A DNA stretch of 64,000 nt from an uncultured Duncaniella sp. (GTDB lineage: Bacteria > Bacteroidota > Bacteroidia > Bacteroidales > Muribaculaceae): assembly GCA_910586305.1 (NCBI GenBank), contig CAJUGS010000013.1:1-64000 (forward strand), given 5' to 3'. The notes beneath the pieces are model-generated. The model was not told the DNA's origin and ran no database searches. It saw only the letters and a program-made list of their open reading frames with translations. The stretch's first letter is position 1. Each line of letters starts with the position of its first letter. A program made the translations under genes and the position numbers. Below are positions 52,144-60,709 of this stretch, in pieces.

Positions 52144-53094
52144 CTATCTTTCTTTATTATAGTATGATATTAAATTGCCATCAATTTCTATCTGTCGTGA
52201 CAGACACATTCCGGCAGGCAAAACCGGAGCTTTCACTGTTCCACAGATTCTATCCGATCCTTTCTCAACTCGGATCTCATCCCACAGACCATCACGTATA
52301 AACGATTCATGAATCTCGGCCCCTCCTTCAACAAGAAGAGATGTGATACCACGTCCATACAGAGTTTCCATACACTCCGATAAAGACCCATATTCACGCA
52401 ATATCTCAAGTCCGTCCTCCGTCTCCACACGCCCGCGCCTATCAAGGACAATGCGTCGTGGGGAACTACCGGCATACAACCTCGTATCGAGCCTCGGGCA
52501 ATCTGTGAGATAAGTTGTGCTTCCAACAAGAATAGCATCATTCTCCGCCCTGAGTTTGTGGACCAGCATCGAGGTTACGGGAGTGGATATTCGGCCATCG
52601 AGATATCCGTCGGCACTTTCAGCCCATTTCAGCGTGATGTAGGGACGATGGAAGGTATGGGCCGTAAAAAACTTCCGGTTCAACCAGCGGCACTCATCCT
52701 CAAGCACCCCGGTGACCACCTCCACCCCGGCCTCACGGAGCATGACAATACCCCGTCCTGACACCTTCTCAAACGGATCGGTTGTTCCGACAACAACACG
52801 TGGTATACCCATGTCGATTATGAGACGTGCACACGGAGGAGTTTTACCATAATGGGAACACGGTTCGAGAGTGACATACATAGTGGCATCGGCAAGGAGA
52901 GACTTATCTTTGACCGAAGCCACAGCGTTTACCTCGGCATGACCCTGCCCGCAGCGACGATGCCATCCTTCGCCTATAATCCGACCTGAACAATCGACAA
53001 TAACAGCTCCCACCATGGGATTGGGCGACGCGTCGAGCCTGCCGTGAGAGGCAAGCACGATCGCACGCCGCATAAATCGTTCATCTACAATCAT
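52144..53094 (-). CDS. ribD: Bifunctional riboflavin deaminase/reductase RibD
   Basis: 316 residues, slightly short. The enzyme performs the second and third steps of riboflavin synthesis. The N-terminal deaminase has the zinc site HAEVNA (52-57) and PCSHYGKTPPCA (78-89). The C-terminal reductase has TLKWAESADGYLDGRIS and LLVEGGAEIHESFI. Both halves look complete. It overlaps ispG by 4 nt (ATGA) and adjoins the GNAT gene. Confidence 0.94.
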   Translation of the reverse strand: MIVDERFMRRAIVLASHGRLDASPNPMVGAVIVDCSGRIIGEGWHRRCGQGHAEVNAVASVKDKSLLADATMYVTLEPCSHYGKTPPCARLIIDMGIPRVVVGTTDPFEKVSGRGIVMLREAGVEVVTGVLEDECRWLNRKFFTAHTFHRPYITLKWAESADGYLDGRISTPVTSMLVHKLRAENDAILVGSTTYLTDCPRLDTRLYAGSSPRRIVLDRRGRVETEDGLEILREYGSLSECMETLYGRGITSLLVEGGAEIHESFIRDGLWDEIRVEKGSDRICGTVKAPVLPAGMCLSRQIEIDGNLISYYNKER

Positions 53095-54665
53095 AGTGAG
53101 CCGACAGGATCAATCCAGTCACCGTTTTCTTTGATGAGCTCCACAAGTCTTACAATGGCTTCGTCGGCCGGTATGTTTTTCACAATACATTCCTTACCCT
53201 TGTAAAGACTTATTTTGCCTACACCTGCACCCACATATCCATAGTCAGCATCGGCCATCTCTCCCGGACCGTTGACTATGCATCCCATAACGCCTATCTT
53301 GAGACCTTTGAGGTGTGAAGTAGCCGACTTTATCTCTCTCAGTGTCGACTGGAGATCATAGAGTGTTCGGCCACAGCCGGGACATGATATAAACTCAGTC
53401 TTGGATATGCGCTGACGTGTAGCCTGGAGAATGTTGAGACTGAGCATATTCAGCCAGTCACGGTCAACTCCATCTGCCTTAATCCAAATCCCGTCGGAAT
53501 ACCCGGCCAAGAGAAGACGGCCAAGATCAATGGAAGCAGCTATTGTGATATCATCTTTGTCAAGTCCAGTATAATCGGCCTTTATGACAATAGGATTATC
53601 AATATCTTTTATCTGCTTGATCTTAGCCTCAATATCCTTAGAAAGATTTGGGCCTCGACCCTCTACTATGACAGGTGAGTCGGGATGAGAGGCAAGATCT
53701 TCAGAAGAGATGTCAAGTCCCACTACCTTGGGAGTAGTGTCACTCCAACGGCTCTTCCTTCGTTGAGGAGCGGCTTTTTCCTCAACAGATTCCGTGGAAT
53801 CACCTTCTGCCATCCCTGCGACATGAGCAAGAATAGCACGAGCCACCGGAATCTCACACTCCGGTTCCTCACTGAGCGAGACACGTATGGTATCACCAAT
53901 TCCGTCGGCAAGCAGAGAACCAATACCCACAGCCGATTTAATTCGTCCGTCCTCGCCGTCGCCAGCCTCTGTCACTCCCAAATGAAGAGGGAAATGCATA
54001 TCCTCGGCATCCATCGCAGCAACAAGCCTGCGCACAGTCTCAGTCATCACTACTACATTGGATGCTTTTATAGATATTGCCACATCGCGAAAATCATGAC
54101 GGAGACACACACGTAGAAACTCCATGGCGCTTTCCACCATTCCGGCAGGAGTATCACCATAACGACTCATGATGCGGTCGGAGAGCGAGCCGTGGTTAAC
54201 ACCTATACGCAGAGCTGTGCCATGCTCACGGCATATTTCAAGCAAGGGCAACAACCCTTCTTCGATTTTCACAAGTTCGGCTGCATATTCCTCGTCTGTA
54301 TAGTCGATACTCTTGAACACTCGCCCCGGATCTACAAAATTACCAGGATTTATTCTCACCTTCTCCACCCTCGAAGCAGCGGCAAAAGCGGCACGCGGAT
54401 TGAAATGAATGTCGGCCACAAGAGGCACATCATACCCTTCAGCGCGGAGCATACCGCGAATTTCGGCTAAATTTTCAGCCTCGCGCACACCCTGGGCTGT
54501 GAGTCGGACAATGTCTCCTCCGGCATCAACTATTCTTTTGGTCTGTGCCACAGAGCCGGGTGTGTCCATAGTGGAGGTGGATGTCATCGACTGTATCGCT
54601 ATCGGATGTTCCGACCCTATGGTGACTCTGCCGATTCTCACCGGCCAAGAGAGACGCCTCTTCAT
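53091..54665 (-). CDS. ispG: (E)-4-hydroxy-3-methylbut-2-enyl-diphosphate synthase
   Basis: 524 residues. IspG (GcpE) makes HMBPP in the MEP isoprenoid pathway with a 4Fe-4S cluster. Visible: IGSEHPIAIQSMTSTSTMDT at the start, NFVDPGRVF, LRIGVNHGSLSDRIMSRYGD, cluster ligands in SCPGCGRTLYDLQ and GCIVNGPGEMADADYGYVG. It has the extra middle domain (about 290-400) that marks the Bacteroidetes/plant type, but it is shorter than the roughly 600 residues I associate with Bacteroides. It overlaps ribD by 4 nt and follows purE by 3 nt. Confidence 0.95.
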   Translation of the reverse strand: MKRRLSWPVRIGRVTIGSEHPIAIQSMTSTSTMDTPGSVAQTKRIVDAGGDIVRLTAQGVREAENLAEIRGMLRAEGYDVPLVADIHFNPRAAFAAASRVEKVRINPGNFVDPGRVFKSIDYTDEEYAAELVKIEEGLLPLLEICREHGTALRIGVNHGSLSDRIMSRYGDTPAGMVESAMEFLRVCLRHDFRDVAISIKASNVVVMTETVRRLVAAMDAEDMHFPLHLGVTEAGDGEDGRIKSAVGIGSLLADGIGDTIRVSLSEEPECEIPVARAILAHVAGMAEGDSTESVEEKAAPQRRKSRWSDTTPKVVGLDISSEDLASHPDSPVIVEGRGPNLSKDIEAKIKQIKDIDNPIVIKADYTGLDKDDITIAASIDLGRLLLAGYSDGIWIKADGVDRDWLNMLSLNILQATRQRISKTEFISCPGCGRTLYDLQSTLREIKSATSHLKGLKIGVMGCIVNGPGEMADADYGYVGAGVGKISLYKGKECIVKNIPADEAIVRLVELIKENGDWIDPVGSL

Positions 54666-54668
54666 ATT

Positions 54669-55175
54669 TCAATCCACTTTATATTCGTATTTCACATCCT
54701 TCAGCTCGGAATTGGCTTTCACAATCTTCTCCGAGAGAGTGCTGCGGTAAGAATCAAAACGCTCTGCAAGAGCCGGATCTGAGAGAGCAAGCATCTGCAC
54801 AGCGGTTACAGCCGCATTCATTCCGGCATTGATACCAACAGTGGCCACAGATATACCCGGAGGCATCTGAACAATTGAATAGAGCGCGTCCATACCGCTA
54901 AGAGTCGAATTGATAGGAATACCAATTACAGGAAGCGGGGTCATAGCCGCAATCACTCCAGGGAGTGCGGCAGCCATACCGGCCGCGGCAATAATCACCT
55001 TGATACCACGATCCTTTGCTCCTCTGGCAAATTCCTCAACCTCAGTCGGAGTACGATGTGCCGACAGAGCGTTCATCTCAAAAGGCACTTGCATGGCATT
55101 GAGGAAATCTGCCGCTTTCTTAAGAATAGGGAGATCGCTGGTGCTCCCCATAATGATACTTACGATTGGTTTCAT
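54669..55175 (-). CDS. purE: N5-carboxyaminoimidazole ribonucleotide mutase
   Basis: 168 residues, normal for class I PurE. It converts N5-CAIR to CAIR in purine synthesis. Visible: IMGSTSDLPILKKAADFL (substrate phosphate site), ALSAHRTPTEV (catalytic His), AAAGMAAALPGVIAAMTPLP, and GIPINSTLSGMDALYSIVQM. It follows the PAP2 gene by 19 nt. Confidence 0.96.
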   Translation of the reverse strand: MKPIVSIIMGSTSDLPILKKAADFLNAMQVPFEMNALSAHRTPTEVEEFARGAKDRGIKVIIAAAGMAAALPGVIAAMTPLPVIGIPINSTLSGMDALYSIVQMPPGISVATVGINAGMNAAVTAVQMLALSDPALAERFDSYRSTLSEKIVKANSELKDVKYEYKVD

Positions 55176-55194
55176 TTTATGATTGTTTTGGGAC

Positions 55195-55812
55195 TTATTG
55201 TATCATGCTGAGCAACCACACACACAAGAATCCATTGGCAGCTCCAAGAAGTACCTGCATGAGTGTGTGACGATTAAGGTAGACCCTTGAAGTGAGTACG
55301 AGCCCTGTGGCAATAACCACTACCGACATCCACACTTCAAGGTTATATATGGCATAGTGAGAGGCAGCCATACGGAATACAAACGCTGTCAGGCCACCCA
55401 TGGCTGCGCCATGAGCCGATATCTTCCACCAACGGTTTACGATGATGCTTATGAGGGCGGCCAAAGCTCCTCCGGCAAAAAACATATCTATCCACAGCGG
55501 TGTGCCTGCACGGTAAAGGAAAAAACCAGCTCCGAGATAACACAGTATTGTGAGTATATATGGGACTGTGCGCTCTGTGCGTTCATTCAATCCTGCATCC
55601 TTCACAAATCCGGCCTTATAGAGAGCAAAGATCCCGGCAATCGGAATAAGGCAGGTGAGCATGAACACCACTCCTACACCAAGCCATATGTATCTGAGCG
55701 GAAGAAGACGCATGATGGTGAGATATGACACAAGTATCGTGCCATAAGAAGGTATGAGTAGTGGCGAAAACACCCCCGACACTATCTGGGAAAACTTTTT
55801 CATCAAGTCCAT
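55195..55812 (-). CDS. PAP2-superfamily membrane protein
   Basis: 205 residues with about six membrane helices. A PAP2-like signature is seen: KISAHGAAMGG (the SxHG-type motif) and SRVYLNRHTLMQVLLGAANG (SR...RHT..Q...G). This suggests a membrane lipid phosphatase (phosphatidic acid, undecaprenyl diphosphate or similar); the first motif (KxxxxxxRP) is seen only loosely as LNERTERTVP. It lies between rpoN (21 nt) and purE (19 nt). The substrate is not clear. Confidence 0.82.
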   Translation of the reverse strand: MDLMKKFSQIVSGVFSPLLIPSYGTILVSYLTIMRLLPLRYIWLGVGVVFMLTCLIPIAGIFALYKAGFVKDAGLNERTERTVPYILTILCYLGAGFFLYRAGTPLWIDMFFAGGALAALISIIVNRWWKISAHGAAMGGLTAFVFRMAASHYAIYNLEVWMSVVVIATGLVLTSRVYLNRHTLMQVLLGAANGFLCVWLLSMIQ

Positions 55813-55833
55813 ATTGCGAAGTCTCCTTTCTTG

Positions 55834-57282
55834 TTATAATTTCTTTCTGAGTCGAGCCACAGGAATCGCCAGCTTTTCTCTGTATTTCGCCACTGTGCGT
55901 CTGGCTATATCATAGCCTTTTTCCCGAAGTCTGCCCATTATTGCATCGTCGCTAAGCGGAGATGCCGGGTCCTCCTCTCCGACAATTTCTCTGAGTGCGG
56001 CAAGAATCTCTCGCGATGATGAGTTCTCTTCCTCACTCACTTTTTCATTGAAAAAGAACTTAAGAGGATATATGCTTCCGGAAGTAGCGACATACTTTCC
56101 GGCCGTAGCACGAGAAATCACAGAAAGGTCATAGCCTGTCATCATGGCTATATCCTTAAGTATCATGGGACGCAGCCGACTCTCATCCTCTGTCAGGAAA
56201 AAATCACGCTGTTTTATAGCAATAGCCTCCATGACACGCAAAAGGGTGACACGCCTCATACGAAGGAGCTCAATAAAATCAGAAGCTTCTTCTCGCTTAC
56301 GAGCTATAAACGATATAGCCTCGGAACGACGCGAAGACGGGGATTGAGACAATGAGACCGAGTCATCGGCTGCATTTGCGGCAAAGCTACTCTCTATGAC
56401 AAGCTCCGGAATATTGCCGGGCATCCCCACAGTGATACGTTCGTCCTGGTCAACCTCCACCGTGAAATCAGGGACTATGTGACGTGCCCGATCGTCGGCC
56501 TCGCTCTCCCCTATGCGGCTTGCCGGCTTGGGATCGAGAGAGCGAATGAGCGCCTCGGCCTCACGCAATTCGTCTCGATTGATTCCGGCGGCCGAAAGCA
56601 GACGGTCAAAATGGCGGTTGGAGAAAAGGTCGAAGTAATGAGTCACGATTTCAAGAGCAATATCGCGGACTCTTCCAGCCGGGAGCCTTTTTAACTGCAA
56701 CGCAAGACAGTCGCGCAAATCATTGGCTCCAACTCCGGCGGGATCGAGAGTGCGGATGGTCTCAAAAATCTTTCTAATCTCAGCATCACCGATATCCAGA
56801 CCTATGGCAAACGCAAGGTCGTCCTGAATCTCGTGAAGAGTACGGGTCATATATCCGTTATCATCCAGATTTCCTATGATATACCTCGCTATTGCAAGTT
56901 GTCGGTCATCAAGATCAGTCTCGGCAAGCTGAGCCATAAGGCAGTCAATGAGCGATCCGTCGCCGGCCACAGCCACAGGCTCGAAATAACGGTCGTCGGC
57001 ACTGTGATTGCGTGCCTCAAGACGATAGGCCGGAATCTCGTCCTCGTCACGATAATCGGCAAGCTGCATTTCCTCAGCCGTCTCGTTAAACTCATCACCA
57101 TCAGTAGTGCTCTCTGTCTCACGATCAGCCTCCTCAAGAGCCGGATTGTCATCAAGCTCGCGACGTACCTCCTCCTCCATTTCAGGCTCCGACATCTCAA
57201 GCATCCTCACAAAACGCATCTGCAACGGTGAGAGCCGCTGCTGCATCTTCTGGGTCAACGATTGTCGGAGTGCTTCCTTCAT
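55834..57282 (-). CDS. rpoN: RNA polymerase sigma-54 factor
   Basis: 482 residues. The N-terminal activator-interacting region is Gln/Leu rich (LRQSLTQKMQQRLSPLQMRF). A core-binding region follows, then a DNA-binding region ending with the RpoN box (ARRTVAKYRE) near the C-terminus. The acidic linker (about 45-90) is typical. Sigma-54 transcription needs enhancer-binding ATPases; none is encoded in this window. It overlaps neuB by 4 nt, an unusual coupling of a sigma factor with a sugar gene. Confidence 0.96.
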   Translation of the reverse strand: MKEALRQSLTQKMQQRLSPLQMRFVRMLEMSEPEMEEEVRRELDDNPALEEADRETESTTDGDEFNETAEEMQLADYRDEDEIPAYRLEARNHSADDRYFEPVAVAGDGSLIDCLMAQLAETDLDDRQLAIARYIIGNLDDNGYMTRTLHEIQDDLAFAIGLDIGDAEIRKIFETIRTLDPAGVGANDLRDCLALQLKRLPAGRVRDIALEIVTHYFDLFSNRHFDRLLSAAGINRDELREAEALIRSLDPKPASRIGESEADDRARHIVPDFTVEVDQDERITVGMPGNIPELVIESSFAANAADDSVSLSQSPSSRRSEAISFIARKREEASDFIELLRMRRVTLLRVMEAIAIKQRDFFLTEDESRLRPMILKDIAMMTGYDLSVISRATAGKYVATSGSIYPLKFFFNEKVSEEENSSSREILAALREIVGEEDPASPLSDDAIMGRLREKGYDIARRTVAKYREKLAIPVARLRKKL

Positions 57283-58295
57283 AATTCTATAAGTGAGTCG
57301 TATGGGAAATCACGTGTAGCGGTTTTACCTATAACACTGTCCCATTCCATAGGGTTTATTCCTCCTCCCGGACGTTTTACCGTGATATTTGTCTCATCAA
57401 ACATTTCTCCGGCTTTAATGTCTCGTGAAGCAACAATGCTTTTGCGTGCCACGACTATGTTGCCACGTTCACTTTTAGCCACATTCTTCACTCCTGAACC
57501 AAGTGCCATCTCAATGTTGCGGACAGCTCTAACCATCGCCACAAGCTCGGATGGATCGAGCGACGCTCGATGGTCGGGACCAGGAAGTGACTTGTCAAGA
57601 GTGAAATGTTTCTCTATAACTGACGCACCAAGCGCTGCGGCTGCTACAGGCACTTCAATACCGAGAGTATGATCGCTGTAACCCACTCCGGCAGTACCAA
57701 GCTCTCCGAGCTGATGCATGGCTCTGAGATTGACTTCATCCATCGGAGTCGGATACTGTGTCGTACAGTGAAGCAGCCACACCTGAGAACGCGGAGTGCC
57801 ATTCTCCTCTATAACTCTCAACGCCTGCTCGACCTCATCGATTGTAGACATTCCTGTTGAAAGAATAATCTTCTCACCACGCCGTGCAATCTTTCGCAGA
57901 TAGGGTAGATTGGTGATTTCACCCGACGGAATTTTCCAAAAATCCATTCCTAAAGGCACAAGAGTGTCAATCGACACAAGGTCGAAAGGCGTACTCATAA
58001 ATCCGATACCTTCCTGACGGCATAAATCGGCAAGCTCGGAATAAGCTGACAATGGCAGATGAATAGCCCTGCACATATCAAGCTGCGACTCCTCACTTCC
58101 GGTAGTTTCCTTCTGGTATTCGGCCTTCGGAGCTATTGAAGATATGACCAGTTCAGGAACCGCCGTCTGAAATTTCACATAGTCAGCACCGGCACGGGCA
58201 GCCGCCCTCACCATCTCGCGGGCACGTTCCATCGACGCGTTATGATTGACTCCGGCCTCGGCTATAATTATAATTCTATTCGTATTCCTACACAT
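57279..58295 (-). CDS. neuB: NeuB-family nonulosonic acid synthase
   Basis: 338 residues from the ATG at 58295 (58313 is an alternative). It condenses phosphoenolpyruvate with an N-acylated hexosamine to a sialic-acid-like nonulosonic acid. Visible: IIAEAGVNHNASME, GADYVKFQTAVPELVIS, FMSTPFDLVSIDTLVPLGMD, KIPSGEITN, LHCTTQYPTPMDEVNL, GYSDHTLGIEVPVAAAALGA, EKHFTLDKSLPGPDHRASL, and a C-terminal SAF (antifreeze-like) domain from about 280 (SIVASRDIKAGEMF). With legB nearby, the product may be a legionaminic acid (inference). It overlaps the ATP-grasp gene by about 8 nt and rpoN by 4 nt. Confidence 0.9.
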   Translation of the reverse strand: MCRNTNRIIIIAEAGVNHNASMERAREMVRAAARAGADYVKFQTAVPELVISSIAPKAEYQKETTGSEESQLDMCRAIHLPLSAYSELADLCRQEGIGFMSTPFDLVSIDTLVPLGMDFWKIPSGEITNLPYLRKIARRGEKIILSTGMSTIDEVEQALRVIEENGTPRSQVWLLHCTTQYPTPMDEVNLRAMHQLGELGTAGVGYSDHTLGIEVPVAAAALGASVIEKHFTLDKSLPGPDHRASLDPSELVAMVRAVRNIEMALGSGVKNVAKSERGNIVVARKSIVASRDIKAGEMFDETNITVKRPGGGINPMEWDSVIGKTATRDFPYDSLIEL

Positions 58296-59244
58296 GGAAA
58301 ACAGTCTCTTCAAAATAACGGCAAATAAGTGTATCCGGCTTTATCTCCTTTATAGGCTCAGTCTCTATTCCAAGTGCTTCCTCAAGTATCAGACGAGGAA
58401 TATCGGCCCCTGCATGGACCGAGCATACCACACCTCCACCGAGACGCGGATTAATCTCCATAAGCATTAGTCGTCCGGTGGAGCGGTCGCGAAGATACTG
58501 GATAGTGACCGCGCCGGTTAGTTTCAACCGTGAAATAGCCTCCAACGAAGCGTCCCTTACATCAGGGCTGTCGACTGTGACTGTGCGCGACACCTCCCCG
58601 TTGACTACCTCAAGCCTCTCGCGCGGACTTACGCAAAGAGCTTCGCCATTACGATTTATATAGCAGTCAACAGTATACTCCTGTCGCTCGGGATAATATC
58701 GCTGGAGTATGTACTCGTCTCTCACCTTGTCGATGCGTCGAAACTCCGGAATATCATTAATCACGATAAGTCCCTTGGAGGCAGAGCCGTGACGAGGTTT
58801 GGCAATAAGCGGGAAGACAGGGCGTCCACCCTTGTAGGTCTCGGGAATGTCAAGCTCAGCCTCCTCAAAAGCCGAGGCCGACGAGACTTTGTCAAAAAGC
58901 ACTTCGGCCATAGCCGGATCTACCACAGGGGCCCAGGCATCGTTATACTTCGCAGTATACACTCCGGCCACTCCCACAGCAGCATCTACAAACGGGACAA
59001 GAATATCAATGCGATACTCTTCCACTACGGAATGCAGATGTTCGAGCAGACCGGAATCGCTCCATTTTAGGCCTACGATAACCTCCCCGATAGCCGCGAT
59101 GGGGACAAGTCGCGAAAGTTCGTAGCTGTATATTCTGACATCCACTCCCATTTTCTCACCGGCCTCGATAATCTTTCGACCGATAGAAACACGCTTGGCA
59201 CCTCCAAGAAACAGTATGTTAAGTCGCTTTATTTCCTTTCCCAT
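58288..59244 (-). CDS. ATP-grasp domain protein
   Basis: 318 residues from the ATG at 59244 (an ATG at 59253 is possible). The carbamoyl-phosphate-synthase-like ATP-grasp pattern is visible: LNILFLGGAKRVSIGRKIIE at the start, PVFPLIAKPRHGSASKGLIV (ATP loop), and LMLMEINPRLGGGVVCSVHA (metal site). It forms an amide or similar bond between a carboxylate and an amine with ATP. In this context, between legB and neuB, it could modify the nonulosonic acid or its precursor. The actual substrate is unknown. Confidence 0.87.
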   Translation of the reverse strand: MGKEIKRLNILFLGGAKRVSIGRKIIEAGEKMGVDVRIYSYELSRLVPIAAIGEVIVGLKWSDSGLLEHLHSVVEEYRIDILVPFVDAAVGVAGVYTAKYNDAWAPVVDPAMAEVLFDKVSSASAFEEAELDIPETYKGGRPVFPLIAKPRHGSASKGLIVINDIPEFRRIDKVRDEYILQRYYPERQEYTVDCYINRNGEALCVSPRERLEVVNGEVSRTVTVDSPDVRDASLEAISRLKLTGAVTIQYLRDRSTGRLMLMEINPRLGGGVVCSVHAGADIPRLILEEALGIETEPIKEIKPDTLICRYFEETVFHV

Positions 59245-59249
59245 ACCCG

Positions 59250-60239
59250 TCACACATTATAGATTCCGCTTTTATAGCCGGAAAGATTGGCAGGATTGGT
59301 AATCCACTTGATAGTCTCCTTGAGACCTTCGCGTATGTCATAACGTGGACGCCAGTCTGTAAGCGACGTGATGAGCGTGTTATCGCCACACAAACGGAAC
59401 ACCTCACTGCCCGACGGACGCAGACGCGCTGGGTCGACAACATACTTCACATCCTTCTCCATTATCTCGGCGATGAGTTCGAGAGTATCGCGCATGGAAA
59501 TCTCAGTTCCGGTGGCGATATTAATCTCTTTTCCCTCTATTCCCTCAGCTTCGCCAAGAGCTATAAAGCCGGCAGCCGTATCGAGCACATAGTTGAAATC
59601 ACGGGTGGGAGTGAGATCTCCAACCTTAATTTCAGTTGCCCCGTTGGCTATTTGCGAAATTATGGTAGGAATAATCGCTCTTGCGCTCTGACGAGGACCG
59701 TAGGTGTTGAATGGGCGGGCCAAAACAACAGGGAGCTCAAACGCATTGTAGAAACTCAATGCTATAGCATCCGCTCCAATCTTGGTAGCGCTATATGGCG
59801 ACTGAGGTTGGCGGGGATGACTTTCGTCAATGGGCACACGTAATGCAGTGCCATAGACTTCGCTCGTAGAAGTCACAACCAGACGACGCACACCATTGTC
59901 ACGACAAGCCTGGCAGATATTCAGTGTCCCTTTTATATTCGTATCGACATAGCTGTCAGGTGCCACATAGCTATAAGGAATAGCAATGAGGGCCGCAAGA
60001 TGATAAACGGTGTCAATTCCACGGGCAATCTCACGACACAAATTGGGGTCACGTACATCTCCGGTGACAACTTCGAGATCGGGATGGCAGACCTCTTCAA
60101 GCCATCCCCAATTATTGAAGGAATTATATTGGCTTAAAGCACGGACCGCATATCCCTTTGCAAGGAGCGACTCCGTCAAATGCGAACCGATGAATCCGTC
60201 GGCTCCGGTAACAAGAACTTTGGTTTTATGCTGGCTCAT
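59250..60239 (-). CDS. legB: NAD-dependent 4,6-dehydratase LegB-like
   Basis: 329 residues from the ATG at 60239, 4 nt after the lipocalin-like gene; longer frames start at 60284. An extended short-chain dehydrogenase: VLVTGADGFIGSHLTESL (NAD loop), RALSQYNSFNNWGWLEEV (typical of LegB), TSTSEVYGTA, SPYSATKIGADAIALS (YxxxK) and ARPFNTYGPRQSARAIIPT. LegB makes a 4-keto-6-deoxy sugar nucleotide at the start of legionaminic-acid synthesis. The aminotransferase and acetyltransferase expected next are not in the window. Confidence 0.88.
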   Translation of the reverse strand: MSQHKTKVLVTGADGFIGSHLTESLLAKGYAVRALSQYNSFNNWGWLEEVCHPDLEVVTGDVRDPNLCREIARGIDTVYHLAALIAIPYSYVAPDSYVDTNIKGTLNICQACRDNGVRRLVVTSTSEVYGTALRVPIDESHPRQPQSPYSATKIGADAIALSFYNAFELPVVLARPFNTYGPRQSARAIIPTIISQIANGATEIKVGDLTPTRDFNYVLDTAAGFIALGEAEGIEGKEINIATGTEISMRDTLELIAEIMEKDVKYVVDPARLRPSGSEVFRLCGDNTLITSLTDWRPRYDIREGLKETIKWITNPANLSGYKSGIYNV

Positions 60240-60243
60240 AGTT

Positions 60244-60699
60244 TCAATAAGCTTTTTTAAGGTAATAGACATATCTGACACCATCCTCGGCTACTCTTTC
60301 AAGCAGCATCTCTGACGACGTCATTTTTTTTATTTCCATATCCGAGACACCGTCTCTTACCAAATGAAGGTTCTCGGGAGGATCATAGTATTTCTGTCCG
60401 TCATTTCCTGTGTATCCGAAATTCAACTTCAGGACATCACCATCGCGACTCCACGTACCCCTTATGTCGTAATATTGGGTATAGGGCTGAATCACGGTTA
60501 TAAAAATGAGCGAACTCTGAAACGACCAGGTATAAAGAAGGGTCTCATCATCGTAGAGCGCCACCGGCTCTCCGTCGGCTTTGAGCGACTCCACTCTCCA
60601 CCGGCCGAATAAGACTCCGATATCCCCATTGTTGCGCGTACACCCTGAGGCAACGAGCAAAAACAATGATATAAATATGCCGAAAAACAGTTTGTTCAT
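60244..60699 (-). CDS. Lipocalin-like lipoprotein
   Basis: 151 residues with a lipoprotein signal ending at Cys20 (LLVASGCTRN). The pattern GRWRVESLKADGEPV, with a series of beta-strands (LLYTWSFQSSLIFITVI; RYVYYLKKAY at the end), is like lipocalin-type domains of Bacteroidetes lipoproteins. The ligand is unknown. It follows the Wzi-like gene by 10 nt and precedes legB by 4 nt. Confidence 0.75.
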   Translation of the reverse strand: MNKLFFGIFISLFLLVASGCTRNNGDIGVLFGRWRVESLKADGEPVALYDDETLLYTWSFQSSLIFITVIQPYTQYYDIRGTWSRDGDVLKLNFGYTGNDGQKYYDPPENLHLVRDGVSDMEIKKMTSSEMLLERVAEDGVRYVYYLKKAY

Positions 60700-60709
60700 T
60701 TCGTCATGA

